Shown: positions 1-11,265 of the stretch, in pieces | How positions within the stretch are numbered: the first letter of the stretch is position 1 | How the letters are laid out: every line of letters starts with the position of its first letter | Assembly (NCBI RefSeq): GCF_021917145.1 | Contig: NC_061080.1 | Location: 6,089,631 to 6,153,630 of the forward strand | DNA: 64,000 nucleotides | From: Hypomesus transpacificus | Lineage: Eukaryota > Chordata > Actinopteri > Osmeriformes > Osmeridae | Direction: 5' to 3' | Notes under the pieces: generated by a model | Database searches by the model: none | What the model was told of the DNA's origin: nothing | The model's input: the letters and a program-made list of their open reading frames with translations, nothing else | Made by a program: the position numbers and the translations under genes

Positions 1-357
1 CACATTTTCCCACTGTATATACACGTAAACACTTAGTGTGTAATAGAAATTCAGGGCCCGCAACACAAATTGCAACATGTGTTGTTGTAATTGTCCACTA
101 GATGTCAGTCTAAGCCTATATACCATGTACTACGTTTCTGTGGTTATTAAGTATGATGGGAGTGGCCTGCAGTGTTAAGAATTTTATTTTTTGCACAACT
201 AGCACCACTGGTCAACAACTTGGCACCAGTTGATGAAACATCAAAAAGGTCAATAAAAGACAAAAAGCAAAAAAAAAAACGTTTACAGAGTAAAGTAAGT
301 AGCAGTGCAACTGGCAGTGCAAATGTAATTCTAATTTCTTATTCCTTGTCCAAAATC
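1..357. other. No gene recognised
   Basis: AT-rich sequence with a short A-tract near 270. No domain, splice-bounded exon or repeat boundary is recognisable. It lies just beyond the stop codon of the minus-strand integrase copy A, so it may be that gene's 3' untranslated or flanking sequence. Confidence 0.4.
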
Positions 358-2886
358 TTATTGGTCATTTGAGGACTCCAGGAAAGGAATGACCTCTTGC
401 CAGATGTCCATTCCAAGGCCTGTTCTGAGGCCTCCGAGGGGATTGATTTGTGCGGCAAGTACTTGCATGAGAGCATTTCCCAAAGTAAACTGGTTTGGAG
501 GTATGGTCACTCTCTCTGGCCAGTGAACAACAGGTGTCCCTGCCGCCCCGCCCTGAGCCGCCCCGCCCTGAGCCGCCCCGCCCTGAGCCGCCCCGCCCTG
601 AGCCGCCCCGCCCTGAGCCGCCCCGCCCTGAGCCGCCCCGCCCTGAGCCGCCCCGCCCTGCCCCGCCCTGAGCCGCCCCGCCCTGAGCCGCCCCGCCCTG
701 AGCCGCACCGCCCTGAGCCGCCCCGTCCATACCTCTGGGTACAGTGCTGGTCACTGCTTTCATGAAGCAGTCCATTACAGTACTGCTGCAATTGTTGCTG
801 GAAGCACGGAGAAACACAACAAGGCGACTGTAGCCATCAATGCCACCGTGGATGACTATCCTCCACCTGAAAGCAGAGAAGACATAACATAGGACTTAAA
901 AGCTGTCAATAAAAGCTGTGCTTGACAAAGTGCAGCTGCGCTACCAATAACAGCAGAAACATCCTAAAACAATTATTATCCACATGTCCATGTACGTTTT
1001 TGCTTTGGTTGATAAACAAGTGAGCTACCTGATAGTGTTTGAGATGTTACAACCAATAGTTTAAATAACAAATACAGTCGGTGAGTAACCTTACCTTATC
1101 AGTTTGTGGTTTCCATCCAGGTGCCATAAAGAATTTGGACCAGTGACACAGTAGGACCTTCTGTGCAGCCTCTGCGACATGGCTCTGAGGGCAACCGCCC
1201 TCGGGTTAACGCGAACCATACTGTCCCTCACTCTGCGTCTCTGCACCCGGATTCCCTCTGCCCTCAGTTGTGCTCGGACGGACTCCGGTCCAACTCTGTC
1301 ATTCCCAGCCACAAGGTCCTTAACCTTATCGTCCAGAGCAGTGTCTGACAAGTCTGAAAAACGCCCTGCCTGTGAAAGATTCAAGCGTCTGACGAGACAG
1401 AAACAGTAACAATGCCCAGATGAGACTATGCATCACTATAGTACTTGATTTCTTGATTGTTGACAATCAACTCATGTCTTCAAACTGTGGAAAGCATGCA
1501 TTTAAAAGATTTGCTTTTCATAGCATTTTACCCCAAGCACAACTGACCGTAGGCGCCGTTTGACTGTGGAACGGGACACATGGAAAATCTCAGCCATCTG
1601 AGAGAGGCTGAAAGCACAGGACATGAGAAACCTCAGCTGCTCTCCGGTGATGTGATAATGAGGAGCCCCCATTGCTCCAGTCCAAGTCAATGGAGCCTGG
1701 TAACCGGAACTGGCTACAACAATAATACAATGATGTGCTTAGAACATTTAAGAGACTGTAACTTGCACACGCTCCAGGCATGCACTGTTAAACACCACTG
1801 GAATTTAACACCAATGGACACAAAAAATACTGAACAATGGCAACTGCAAGAGAACGATGTGGGAAACAGCTCAAAGGACTAGCTGAGCTGTAAGCACCCA
1901 ACTCCACTGAAAAGGCTCTCACTTTGTTGTGCATGCCGACCATAGGTGCGAATCTCCTCGATGAACTCGGACACTTAAGCTATCAGGCCGTCTGCTGAAG
2001 CAACATTCAAGAGCGTACCCCTTGCCCACTCTAGGCTTCGCTGCATTGTTTCCATCCTGAAAGAAGACTGGTGTTAAAGTAGACAAGGCTAGATTTGTTG
2101 TTGTTGTATCCAAACCAGTAATAATTTATAGACCATGTGTATCTGGAATAAGAACGTGAACAAATAGTCTCCATAATAAATCATCTAACAACTGAAAATA
2201 ACCTAAAGGGAGAAATACCAATAGCCTAAAGGGAGAAATACCAGTAATATCGTTGTGGTAGCATAGCACCCTGTGGTGGTCCGGTAACAACACAGGCTTG
2301 AATGAAATAGGATAAGTTTCGTTTTAAGATAAAAGAAAAAGCTAACGCCAGCCAGCCTTAACAAGGTTAAGCTTGTTTGCCTTCAGCAGCGAGTTTGCCT
2401 CAAAATACAAACTAGATTGACTAATCGACTTTAAGAAACAATAAAAGACGAATGTCAAGAGTTTGCAGCACCGGAGGCTAACTCGTTTTGCTAGCTACAT
2501 AACTAGTGGACAGATAGTTGGATATGGACTGTCCAGCCTTAACATGGCAGCTTTCACGGATAAAAACGATGTCTTTATCCAACAGTATAGACTAGTCAGT
2601 TACTGGCTACCTAGCAAGGCAGAAATATCACAGTAGCAACCATTTGCTAAAAACAAACATACAAAAGCTATCCGCAAAGCCAGTGAGCAAGTAAAACCCC
2701 ATGTTAGCCTAGCTAGCCGGTGAAGTTTACGATAATAATGATTCATCACAAATAATGATTTCGAAAAAAACTGTACCTTGTCAACGTGGACTGAAGGTCG
2801 TCGTGTCCAGCGTTATCGAATAACAAAAGCCGAGTGCAGTCATTTAGGGTCTGCTTGCAGTTTCGTAGGAAGTTCCTTCTTGCCAT
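358..2886 (-). pseudogene. Decayed integrase-core gene, copy A (DDE core deleted)
   Basis: This is a relative of the gene at 17.6-22.5 kb. Reading right to left, a probable first exon (2886-2778) starts MARRNFLRN and ends at a GT donor. A second exon starts at 2056 after a good acceptor and carries an in-frame stop. A third (about 1700-1530) encodes a helix-turn-helix (AEIFHVSRSTVKRRLR). A fourth (1384 to about 1093) ends in the integrase motif SLWHLDGNHKLIR, holding the first catalytic Asp. The exons with the second Asp and the Glu should follow, but nothing like them exists between 1080 and 740. The C-terminal exon (to 358) starts about PERVTIPPNQ and ends SSNDQ-stop, and resembles the end of copy B. 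A GC-rich minisatellite sits in this last exon. Because introns are retained, this is a DNA-level copy, not a retrocopy. No activity is expected. Confidence 0.72.
541..728. repeat. 15-bp GC-rich minisatellite
   Basis: About 12 tandem copies of CCGCCCCGCCCTGAG, with a short variant near 660 and point changes after 700. It lies inside the last exon of copy A. Every frame through it gives a low-complexity protein (such as repeated GGAAQ or RAGRL), so the long open frames here are artefacts of the repeat. Confidence 0.95.
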
Positions 2887-3053
2887 CTTAAACTTCTGAC
2901 TGTGCTGGGCTAAACTTGTTTTGAATAGGCCGCTTCTACAGTGGGGAGGATCCATGGTACTTGAAAATAGAGGGAGGAATCCAATCACACAAGCCCAGCT
3001 AAATGCAGGAGGAGCTAGGGAAATTGTGGGCAGTGATTTGCATGTGGCGTTCA

Positions 3054-3282
3054 GGCGTTTATTTAACGCCTGCAATTGCACGTGTAAATATGCACGCGTT
3101 TATTTAACGCCTGCAATTGCACGTGTAAATATACACACGTTTATTTAACGCCTGCAAATGCACGTGTAAATATACACGTGTTTATTTAACGCCTTCAATT
3201 GCACGTGTAAATATACACACGTTTATTTAACGCCTCCAAATGCACGTGTAAATATACAGGCGTTTATTTAACGCCTGCAAGC
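3054..3282. repeat. 41-bp minisatellite, about 5.5 copies
   Basis: The tandem unit reads roughly GTTTATTTAACGCCTGCAA then TTGCACGTGTAAATATACAC. The first copy starts near 3054 and the last partial copy ends near 3282. Units differ by a few bases. The unit contains the palindromic CACGTG E-box and a near-palindrome GTGTAAATATACAC. The following sequence to 3356 has related GCGT/ACGCG motifs. Confidence 0.9.
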
Positions 3283-3356
3283 CTTAACTAACGCGTACAT
3301 TCATGTGTAACTTTCGCCTGCACATTTACGGCTGCAGCCGCTTATGAAACAGCTAC

Positions 3357-4736
3357 AGGCGCTTCCTGAACGGGTGTCCAATCAAAAATACGCGTTAAAA
3401 TTACGCGTACATATGACCCTTTTGGCTTTCCATATTGTTCCTTCGATGTTTCTGTTGGCAGAATATGATACATGGTTAGCTAAGAAGACACGATTTTTCC
3501 TGCTCCAATGTATATGGCCAAAAAGCATTTGTCTGTAAGTGTTTCCTTGATCAAATCAAATCAAATCAAATTTATTTGTATAGCCCTTTTTACACGCAAG
3601 CATGTCACAGAGGGCTTCACATGCGCCCATAGAACTGCCCCTCAACCAACCTAAACCCTCAAGGAAGACAAGGAAAAACTCCCAGAAAAACTCCCACCGG
3701 GAGAAAGAATGGAAGAAACCTTGGGAGGAGCAATTCAGAGAGGGATCCCCTCCTCCAGAGACGGTTGGTAAGAGAGAGGAGCAGAACACAAGCTAAACAT
3801 AGTCATACAGTGTCAATGGGTTTTGAAACACCAAAATCCATTGTTCGGCTTTATAGACGTTGGATGGGACCGGGAAACTCGCTGTTGGCCGTCATGGAGA
3901 CTGGATTCCGGGTGACGACCTGGTTCAGCGTTGGCAGACCGACGACCAAGCAGGTCCTGACAGCTCAAACCCCCCACACCACAGGGAATGTGTGGGGGGG
4001 GGACAGAGAGGAGAGCAGGGATTAGAGAATGCCAGGAGCAGCTAACAGTTACAGTCAAAATAGAATGAGATCCCCACCGGTCAAGTGTGGACTAGTGCAG
4101 CAATTTAACAGAGCAAAAAGGGTATTTGATGCAGCCCCACACACCAAAACAACGACAGCCCCCCTCAGTTGGAACATGAAATCTGTTCCAGGGGAAAGAA
4201 CTCTAAAGTAGGTTATACTTATACGAATAAGGATGAAAACAGCCAGTCCCCCGTTGTCTCCAACTAGTAATAAAAACTATAACAGTAACAATATACAGCA
4301 ACGGAACTATAATAATAATAATACTAACAATATACAGTAACAATAGCAGTTAGAAGTTATTGTTTGTAAACATTACTTGTGAAATAAATTTGTAGTGAAC
4401 TGAAGTTTGTTTAAATTGTTTGCTCTATGAAGACGCAAATGAATACGAATATGCTAATCGCCAACGTCAATTAGGTCTCTGGAAATTCCCATGTAATCTA
4501 ACGTGTACACAATTGATTGTTTTTCGAGAAGAATGTTACTAATTGAGATGCATTCTGTATGTCTGCTCAGTTTTACAGTGCTTCCTGAGTAAAATGTTGA
4601 AAACAACTTCAAGCTTTATCCTTTGACTTGGGAAAACTGTTAGCTATCAACAAACTTTAGGCGCTTCCTAAACGGGTGTCCAATCAAAAATATGCGTTAA
4701 AATTACGCGTACATATGACCCTTTTGGCTTTCCATA
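3357..4736 (+). other. Inverted LTR piece between two 78-bp direct repeats
   Basis: A 78-bp segment beginning AGGCGCTTCCTGAACGG occurs at 3357-3434 and again, nearly identical, at 4659-4736 in the same orientation. Between them lies sequence (3435-3550 and 4341 to about 4648) that is the reverse complement of most of the BEL element's 5' LTR (10540-10945). The other end of that LTR, about 79 bp, is at 4737-4815 in the normal orientation. So the element's 3' LTR has been broken, its larger part flipped, and a flanking segment duplicated. Confidence 0.8.
3551..4340 (-). repeat. Retroposon-like insertion with TTTGATT tail
   Basis: Read on the minus strand it ends in a tail of repeated TTTGATT units after an ATACAAATAAA motif, as fish non-LTR retroposons do. 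It includes the phrase AAGGAAAAACTCCCAG at 3668-3683, common in dispersed fish repeats (from memory). It sits inside the inverted LTR fragment, because LTR sequence resumes at about 4341. No intact frame is present, and the family is not assigned. Confidence 0.65.
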
Positions 4737-4846
4737 GAACAATACCACTGTTCAATTAGCTTTTTGTACACCACTAGGGGCGCTATTTTCCTGTACAAAT
4801 TACAACAGAACAACACACTCCCCGTCTGTTATAATGCAATATAACA

Positions 4847-6376
4847 CTATTCCCCTTTAACAAGTAAAACAACTTCGGAGACAGGTCTATAATATACCCT
4901 TAGAGTACTCTCTCTGACCCTTATGTCCACTTTGCGAACTTTAGAGTCTTTGCTGGGGATGGCTTTCACCACTACTCCGACAGGCCACTCATTCCACTTG
5001 ACTTGCGCATCTTTGAGCAGCACCACATCTCCTTCACTCAGGTGTGGCTTGTCTGTGTGCCACTTCCTCCTTGGCTGGAGTGACACCAGGTATTCTTGAC
5101 GCCAGCGTTTCCAGAAAGAATCAGCAAGAGCCTGGACCTGTTTCCATTGCTTTCCATAGAGGTCTTTGAGGTCGTACTGTCCCGGGGGTGGCAATACTGG
5201 TTCAGCTTTCTGTGTTAGGAGCATCGCAGGTGTGAGGACAGAAGGCATGTCTGGGTCGGATGACACGGGAACCAAAGGCCTGGCATTCATAATGGCCATG
5301 ACTTCTGACATGAGTGTGACAAGGACCTCATGAGACAGATGGGAGCCGTTTGTCTTGAGCAACAGTGCATCTACGTTAGTGAACGGAGGACCTGGGGTGA
5401 GTCTGTCAGCAGGCAAGTTCGACATTTTTTGTTCTTTCATTCTTCCTCTCAGCTTGTTACAGGTCACACATTTCTGTATGACACTTGACACCAGCCTTTT
5501 GCCTCCAATCAGCCATAGTCCAGCAGGACAATGGCTATGCCCTGGTGAGCGACCTGCTCATGGTAATGTCTAACCAGTAAAGTGGCTACATGGTGCTTTT
5601 TGGGGACGATGACTGGGTGTTTTTCTTCCCAGGGTACATCGGCCAAAGGAATCCGTCCTCCAACTCTTAATATGCCATCCGCATCCATCATGGGGTTCAG
5701 CTTTCTCAGAGCACTTGACTTTGGCATGACTTCACCTCTAGAAAGGCACTTTATTTCTCCAGCAAACACATCATGTTGAGCATTTCTGATGATAAGTCGT
5801 TTTGCTTGTGTCAACTTGTCTGTCTTGCTGGTTAAGCCCTTTGGACAGGGCTTTGAGTATGAGTTTGGCTACGGCCTGACTGAGTGACTTCCAACTGGAA
5901 AAGCACTTAAATCGATGTGAGCCTAACTCACTGGCAGAGGCATTGGTCGTGAAGGCTTGGATCTGTGTACCTACATCTACGTCTGAATCAGGATCGATGA
6001 GTTCGAATGCCTCTGTCTGTGTGCAAGTCTCTTTTGTAAGGAATGCTGGGCCTTTGAACCAGTTTGTGTCCTTCAACACAGCTGCTGCCACTGAGCGGGT
6101 CCCATGGTCCGCTGGGTTGTGTTCGGTGCTGACAAAGTGCCACTGTTCAGGGCTTGTAGACTTCCTGATGCGGGCAACTCTGTTCCCTACGTACACATGG
6201 AATCTTCTTTTTGTGTTGTGGATATATCCCAACACGATCCGGCTGTCTGTGTAGAATGTTACTTTGTGAGTGTCCAGTTCGTCGACGATTAGATCTGCCA
6301 TTTCCAGGACAGTGCCGCAAAGTTCAAGCCGTGGAACCGTGTATGGGGGATGAGGAGCCAGCTTTGATTTGCCCAT
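4847..6376 (-). pseudogene. pol: BEL/Pao RNase H and integrase region
   Basis: The RNase H part (about 6376-5990) contains VTFYTDSRIVLGYIHN and STEHNPADHGTR. It is followed by a linker and the integrase zinc-binding region, with His residues near HHVATLLVRHYHEQVAHQG and the Cys pair CVTCNKLRG. After PFTNVD, where the first catalytic Asp belongs, the frame jumps to sequence just before the C-terminal domain. Most of the DDE core is therefore missing. The C-terminal part (about 5250-4847) has the FWKRWRQEYL and LQPRRKW motifs typical of BEL integrases and ends at a stop at 4847. Frame changes near 5800 and 5500 separate the pieces. Confidence 0.85.
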
Positions 6377-8639
6377 GACAAATCCGAAACTCTAGGTTCC
6401 AGGTGAGCCCCAGACTGCGCTGTACTGGCAAGGGGTCGACAGTCGGCTCTAAATTGACCATGTTTTTGGCTCTCTCTTCGGGGGGAAAGGCATCCATCAA
6501 TGCACGTCTGTTAGAAGCTATTTTATGTAGCTTGATGCTTGACTCTGCTAACATATCCATTGTGCTTTTCAGGACAGAGATGGCTTGATTCTCGGTGGGG
6601 AATGAAGTGAGTCCGTCATCCACATAAAAGTTTCTCATGACATACTGCTTAGCTTCAGCACCGGGTTCCTTTTCTCCAAGCTGAGCTGGTCTTCTCAGGC
6701 TGTAGATTGCTACTGCGGGGGAAGGAGAGTTTCTGAAAACATGCACTTTCATGCGGTACTCAGTGATCTGTTTGCTTGGGTTGTTGTCTTCAAACCACAA
6801 AGGAAGTCGCGGTGTTCTTCCTGGACGATGAAGCAATAGAACATCTGCTGCACATCCGCAGTTACCGCAACAGGCTCTCTGCGAAAGCGCATTACGACCC
6901 TGAGGAGGGTGTTGTTCATGTCGGGGCCAAGGAAAAGCACATCATTGAGTGAGATGCCTTCGGGCTTGGCACTAGAATCGAACACTACCTGTATTTGGTC
7001 TTTTTTCTGTGGGTGATTGATGAAGAAAGTGTTTTGTCCGTCTCTTCATAAACGGAGTGACTTAAGTTCAGTTGAGTTCTGGATTTTAATAAGTATTTAT
7101 CAATCTGCAGATTGGGAGAGAAAACCAAACCTCTGACAATAAATAATGACACCACACCACCAGGCTTAGGTCTCAATGATGTCTCTCTCAGCTCTGAAGG
7201 CCGGAGGACCATCTTTTATAGGGCACAAGAATGCAAACATAGGTAGTGACAGTCAGGCAGTAATGACGTTGCAACAGTCTCAGAGAAAGAGATTCACTGC
7301 TCCCAACACATGACAACTCTCAGACTACAGTTCAGCAGTACTTTCTCCTGATCCCGAACACCTATTAATCCTGACACATAGACACAATCTACTATTATTA
7401 ATAGCAAGCTTACATGAGAACATACTAACTAGTATGTAATGACTAGTTCTATTGATTAGTAAATAATGTAAGCACACAGGAAATCGCAATTTCTTCCACA
7501 GTGATAAACGCCGAATATTGGCAAGTACCAGCGTTCTTGTTGGGGCTTCAGCGCTGGAGCAGGCTCTGCTTGGTCTGCGTCCAACAGTCCTTGCACAAAG
7601 TTGGAGAACGGTTCTTTCATGCCTTGTTTCTTCTCCAGCATGGGCCGCAAGGAGGTGAGACGGTTAGCAGCATGCTGTCTGTTGTTGGGTAGACGCGGCC
7701 TGAAAGGCAGTGGTGCTACCCAGCAGTTTGCGTCGTCCATGTAGACCTCCTTGTCCACGATATCGAGAAACAGTTTGTCTTCAATGGACATGCCAAGCTT
7801 GTCATCGTGCTGTGTCTTCTGGAACACATTTCTGTCCAGGCTGTCTTCGTTCTGGCCACCGCTGGCTGTGTGAGAAGCGCTTGGAGTTGCGTGGCCTGTA
7901 GCAGGGCTGTCAATCTTCTCTTTTACCACTAAGCTGCTGGTGCATGGACGGAGTATGGAGTGGCATCTGGTCACCAGCACGCTGGTTCTGAAGATGTTGG
8001 TGGTGGCGGGTTTGTGTGCTCTTCCTAGACACATATCCGATGATCACCCATCCGAGGTCGATTTGCTGTGCAAACGGTGCGCTGTGAGGTCCAGTACACT
8101 GTTCACGTACCTTGTGCACCTGGATAAGGTCTCGCCCGAGGAGGAGTAGGATGGATGCATCTGGGTCCAAGGCTGGGATTTTGTCTGCCAGACGCTCGAG
8201 ATGGGGATGGTGTCCATCTACTTCCGGTGATGGTATTTTGGACCTGTCGTCTGGTACCATGTCACACTCAATCAGCGAAGGCAGGAGGATGTGTGTGTTG
8301 CCGTCCAAGGATTCTCAGAGTGTACCTCGATCCCGCTCCATTGATTCCAAAGTGATCAAAGAATTCTGTTCTGTCCAGTGATTTGTTGCTTTGCTCATCA
8401 AGCACAACATAGGTCTTCATAGCTCTGTCTCTTTGTCCAGCAGGATACACAAGAGCAAGACAAATCTTCGAGCATGATTTTGATGTGTTCATACTTCCAC
8501 AGATTTCTGTGCATTTGGAGGTCTCTATCCGCTGTTGCTCCCCCCATGCTCTGTACCGCTCACATGGGCAGCAACTTTCCATGGGGCAGGTCCTGGATGC
8601 AGGACTGATGGGTGTTTGTCGCTGTTGGACTCTTTGCAC
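6324..8639 (-). pseudogene. pol: BEL/Pao protease and reverse transcriptase region
   Basis: The protease is marked by YVVLDEQSNKSL (about 8410). The protease-RT linker follows, with LLLGRDLIQVHKVREQ near 8110. RT begins near 7750. It is interrupted at FGVYH by an LTR (7018-7500), whose removal would restore continuity through a 5-bp target duplication. RT then continues with TADVQQMF (motif A, about 6860) and YVDDGLTS (catalytic motif C, about 6625). Frameshifts occur near 7910-8030 and 6800. After LGLTWN (about 6400) part of the RT-RNase H connection is missing. Confidence 0.88.
7018..7500 (-). mobile_element. Solo LTR inside the BEL reverse transcriptase
   Basis: On the minus strand it starts TGTGGAAGAAATTG and ends TTCATCA (TG...CA ends), 483 bp. 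It is flanked by a perfect 5-bp duplication, GTGAT, at 7501-7505 and 7013-7017. A related LTR lies at 18391-18849 on the plus strand and carries a TATA-like CTATAAAAG. No internal region is present, so this is a solo LTR. It inserted after the BEL element was already in place. Confidence 0.9.
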
Positions 8640-8651
8640 AGCACAGACTTG

Positions 8652-10401
8652 TCACATTCTCCAGCAACGTGGGTGGATGAAGTACAGCATTTGAAACATG
8701 TGTTTTTCCTTCCAATAAGGTTTTCGTTCATCCAGTGTTTTGTTTCTGAAGCTGCGGCACTTCCTCAGTGGATGCGACTTGTTATGCAGTGGGCAGAGTT
8801 TGTCAGGGTCATCATTTCTCCTAGCTGCTGCTGTGCTGTCACTGTCGCCGCCATTCGTTGAGACTTCAGTCCTTCTGACAGCAACTGATGTTCGTGTGTA
8901 ATGACTGCCTGACTGGAGAACACTCTTCTCAATCTTGGAGGGACACCATGCTCCTGTTATGCTGGCAAAGCTAGGATCATTGCGTGTTTTTGCTTGATCA
9001 GTGACAAAGTTCACAAGGACTGCAAATGGAGGGTATGGCACCCCATGTTGTTCCTTATAGCGTGATCCAACAGTAACCCACCTTTCCTGTAGGCTGGTTG
9101 GAAGTCTGGATTATTGGGCTGACGCCGCGGGAGGTGTTGAGGTACGAGAGACCAGGTAAGTATCCATCCACCCTCGCTACTTCAAGTTCCATTAGAATGT
9201 CTCCCAGTTCTCTTAACTTTTGATTTTCCTTAGCTGAGATGTTGGGAAAATCCTCAACTTTCTTGAGAAGTGCATTTTCAATCACCTCAGGTGAGCCAGA
9301 AACGTCCTCCAGTTTTCGCCACAATATCTTGAGGCCGGCAGGTGGGTTGTGGATGTTAACTGCTCTGATTCGTTTGGCTTGCTCAGACGATGAAGGCCCA
9401 AGCCATTTGCACAGCAGGTCAAGTTCCTCTCTGGCAGAAAGCTTTAAGTCATCTGTAGAGCTAAGAAAGGATGCCTTCCAGGCCCAGTAATCCTCCGGTT
9501 TATCATCAAACTTCCAAAAACCAGCTCACGCTGCATCAGATATTTGCCCAGGTCAGTTGCAGCCGTTGTATTGGATAGGCTTGTGTTGTGCACGTGGAGT
9601 GAATGTGCATAGTGGGGCTGGAAAGGCTTGAAGTCTTCGTTGCAGTGTTTTGAGTTGTGGGGGAAGTCTCTGAAACCGCATGTTTTTCTTGGTGCATCCA
9701 CAGTGCTGGTGGCCTGATGTGGTATCCAGGTAGCTTGTCCTCTGAACAGGCGATGTTGAGCCAGCTCAAGGAATTCAAGGTCACTGATTTCACTTTGTGG
9801 CATTTCACCCTGATTCTCATGTGTTTTCGCTTCACCGTTGTCCATAGTGGGCTGGCGCACTGGTGAATGTGAAGTCATGAATGGTGCTGCATTTGGTTGT
9901 GAGCCTGTGACTGAATTTATTGTGTTGGCTGTTATTTCCCTCTGATAAGACGGGTGGCCTGGATGTATATCGGGAGTCTGTGTAACAGCATTTCCACCAT
10001 ACATTTCAGTTAGAGCTGAGGTTTGATGCTGCATGTTTTCAATGGATTGAGGTGGAGTTAACAATTGATATTCCTCTTTAGCAGCTGCTTCTAGCATTTC
10101 AGCTTTTGCTTTTGCAGCTGCCACTTGCCTTTTGTAGTTTCAGTTCATGCAAACTGGCATTTAGAATGGCTTGTTGTTTCAATAGCTCTGCCTCTTGTTG
10201 TGCAAACTCTTCTTCTAGTACTTCTTCTAGTGTCGTGCAAACTCTTCGAACTCTTCTTAGTTCTACACGTGCTGCCTCAGCTTTGGCTCGCGCTTGCAAG
10301 TCGAGGGAATTAGCTATGGAATGTTTACTGGTCCTTGAGCAGTCAGATATTTGTGATTTATTTTTTAGTTCCTCAAAATCTTCTTCTCTTCTTTGTGTCA
10401 T
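8652..10401 (-). pseudogene. gag: BEL/Pao gag region
   Basis: It starts at ATG 10401 (MTQRREEDFEE). The N-terminal part is rich in Ala, Glu, Lys and Arg and predicted coiled-coil (LRRVRRVCTTLEEVLEEEF), as in BEL gags. The frame shifts near 10110 and again near 9450. The middle part (about 9440-9055) has the KLWRKL and ENALLKKV type helices. The C-terminal part carries Cys/His knuckles around CPLHNKSHPLRKC (about 8790) and CFKCCTSSTHVAGEC (about 8680), which would bind nucleic acid in the capsid. It is split over at least four frames, so no full protein is made. Confidence 0.8.
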
Positions 10402-10515
10402 GGCGACTGTTTGTGTTGATTTCTACTCACAGAATATATGATCGCTGGCCGTAGGAAGGGTGTCTTATTACTATTCTGCCCCTGCTTCTCTGTGTGTGGC
10501 TAGGTCCTTCTAGCC

Positions 10516-11022
10516 TGTTACATTAGCTCGACAAGTAGTTAACAGTTTTCCCAAGTCAAAGGATGAAGCTTGAAGTTGTTTTCAACATTTTACTCAGGAA
10601 GCACTTTAAAACTGAGCAGACATATAGAATGCATCTCAATTAGTAACATTCTTCTCGAAAAACAATCAATTGTGATACACGTTAGATTATATGGGAATTT
10701 CCAGAGACCTCGTTAGCGATTAGCATATTCATATTCATTTGCGTATTCATAGAGCAAACAATTTAAACAAACTCCAGTTCACTACAAATTTATTTCACAA
10801 GTAATGTTTACAAACAATAACTGCTAATTGCTATCAAGAAAACACTTACAGACAAACGCTTTTTGGCCATATACATTGGAGCAGGAAAAATCGTATCTTC
10901 TTAGCTAACCATGTATCATGTTCTGCCAACAGAAACATCGAAGGAACAATACCACTGTTCAATTAGTATTTTGTACACCAGTAGGGGCGCTATTTTCCTG
11001 TACAAATTACAACAGAACAACA
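10516..11022 (-). mobile_element. BEL element 5' LTR
   Basis: On the minus strand it runs from TGTTGTTCTG (11022) to ATGTAACA (10516), 507 bp with TG/CA ends. Matching sequence occurs in pieces at 4737-4815 (same orientation) and 3435-4648 (opposite orientation). The host junction is at 11023. No target duplication can be checked because the other end is rearranged. Confidence 0.8.
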
Positions 11023-11265
11023 CAGAAATAGTGATTTCTGGTACTTCAAACGCTTCAGATCGCCGGAAGTTGTCACCGGAAGTACTGGCACACACATTCA
11101 AGTTCGAACGTCAAACCGCCGCCATATTGTGCAAATTGGCCAAACAAGGTATGTACATTGAGCTTAAAGTGTACAAAATCTAGCTAGATAGTTTTTATTT
11201 TAGCAAGTTTCACAGAAATATGCAAAAATCGAGGCTCAAGACTGTCATAGCTGACCGTCACGAAC
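11023..11265 (+). promoter_or_regulatory. Possible TATA-less promoter with ETS and YY1-like motifs
   Basis: Two CCGGAAGT (ETS-type) sites lie close together at about 11062-11085. They are followed by GCCGCCATATTG (YY1-type) near 11118-11129, and a good splice donor AAG|GTATGT near 11149. This arrangement is typical of vertebrate housekeeping promoters, but no coding exon is evident and the BEL element sits directly beside it. Functional status is inference. Confidence 0.3.

Larger units (their letters stand above)
4737..11022 (-). mobile_element. BEL/Pao LTR retrotransposon, degenerate
   Basis: Minus-strand order is 5' LTR (11022-10516), gag, aspartic protease, reverse transcriptase, RNase H, integrase, then a 79-bp remnant of the 3' LTR (4815-4737). 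This protease-RT-RNase H-integrase order with a BEL-type integrase tail defines the Pao/BEL group. Frames are broken by frameshifts. An unrelated LTR is inserted in RT (7018-7500). Two internal deletions are visible: between RT and RNase H, and across the integrase catalytic core. The copy cannot be autonomous. Confidence 0.88.

Noticed and set aside
541..728. Possible CRISPR-like array
   Set aside because: Units are directly adjacent with no unique spacers; a eukaryotic minisatellite explains it.
358..817. Long Gly/Ala/Arg-rich open frames resembling a low-complexity protein
   Set aside because: They are created by the 15-bp minisatellite, which is open in several frames on both strands. 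Only the short end from about 540 to 358 matches the integrase family.
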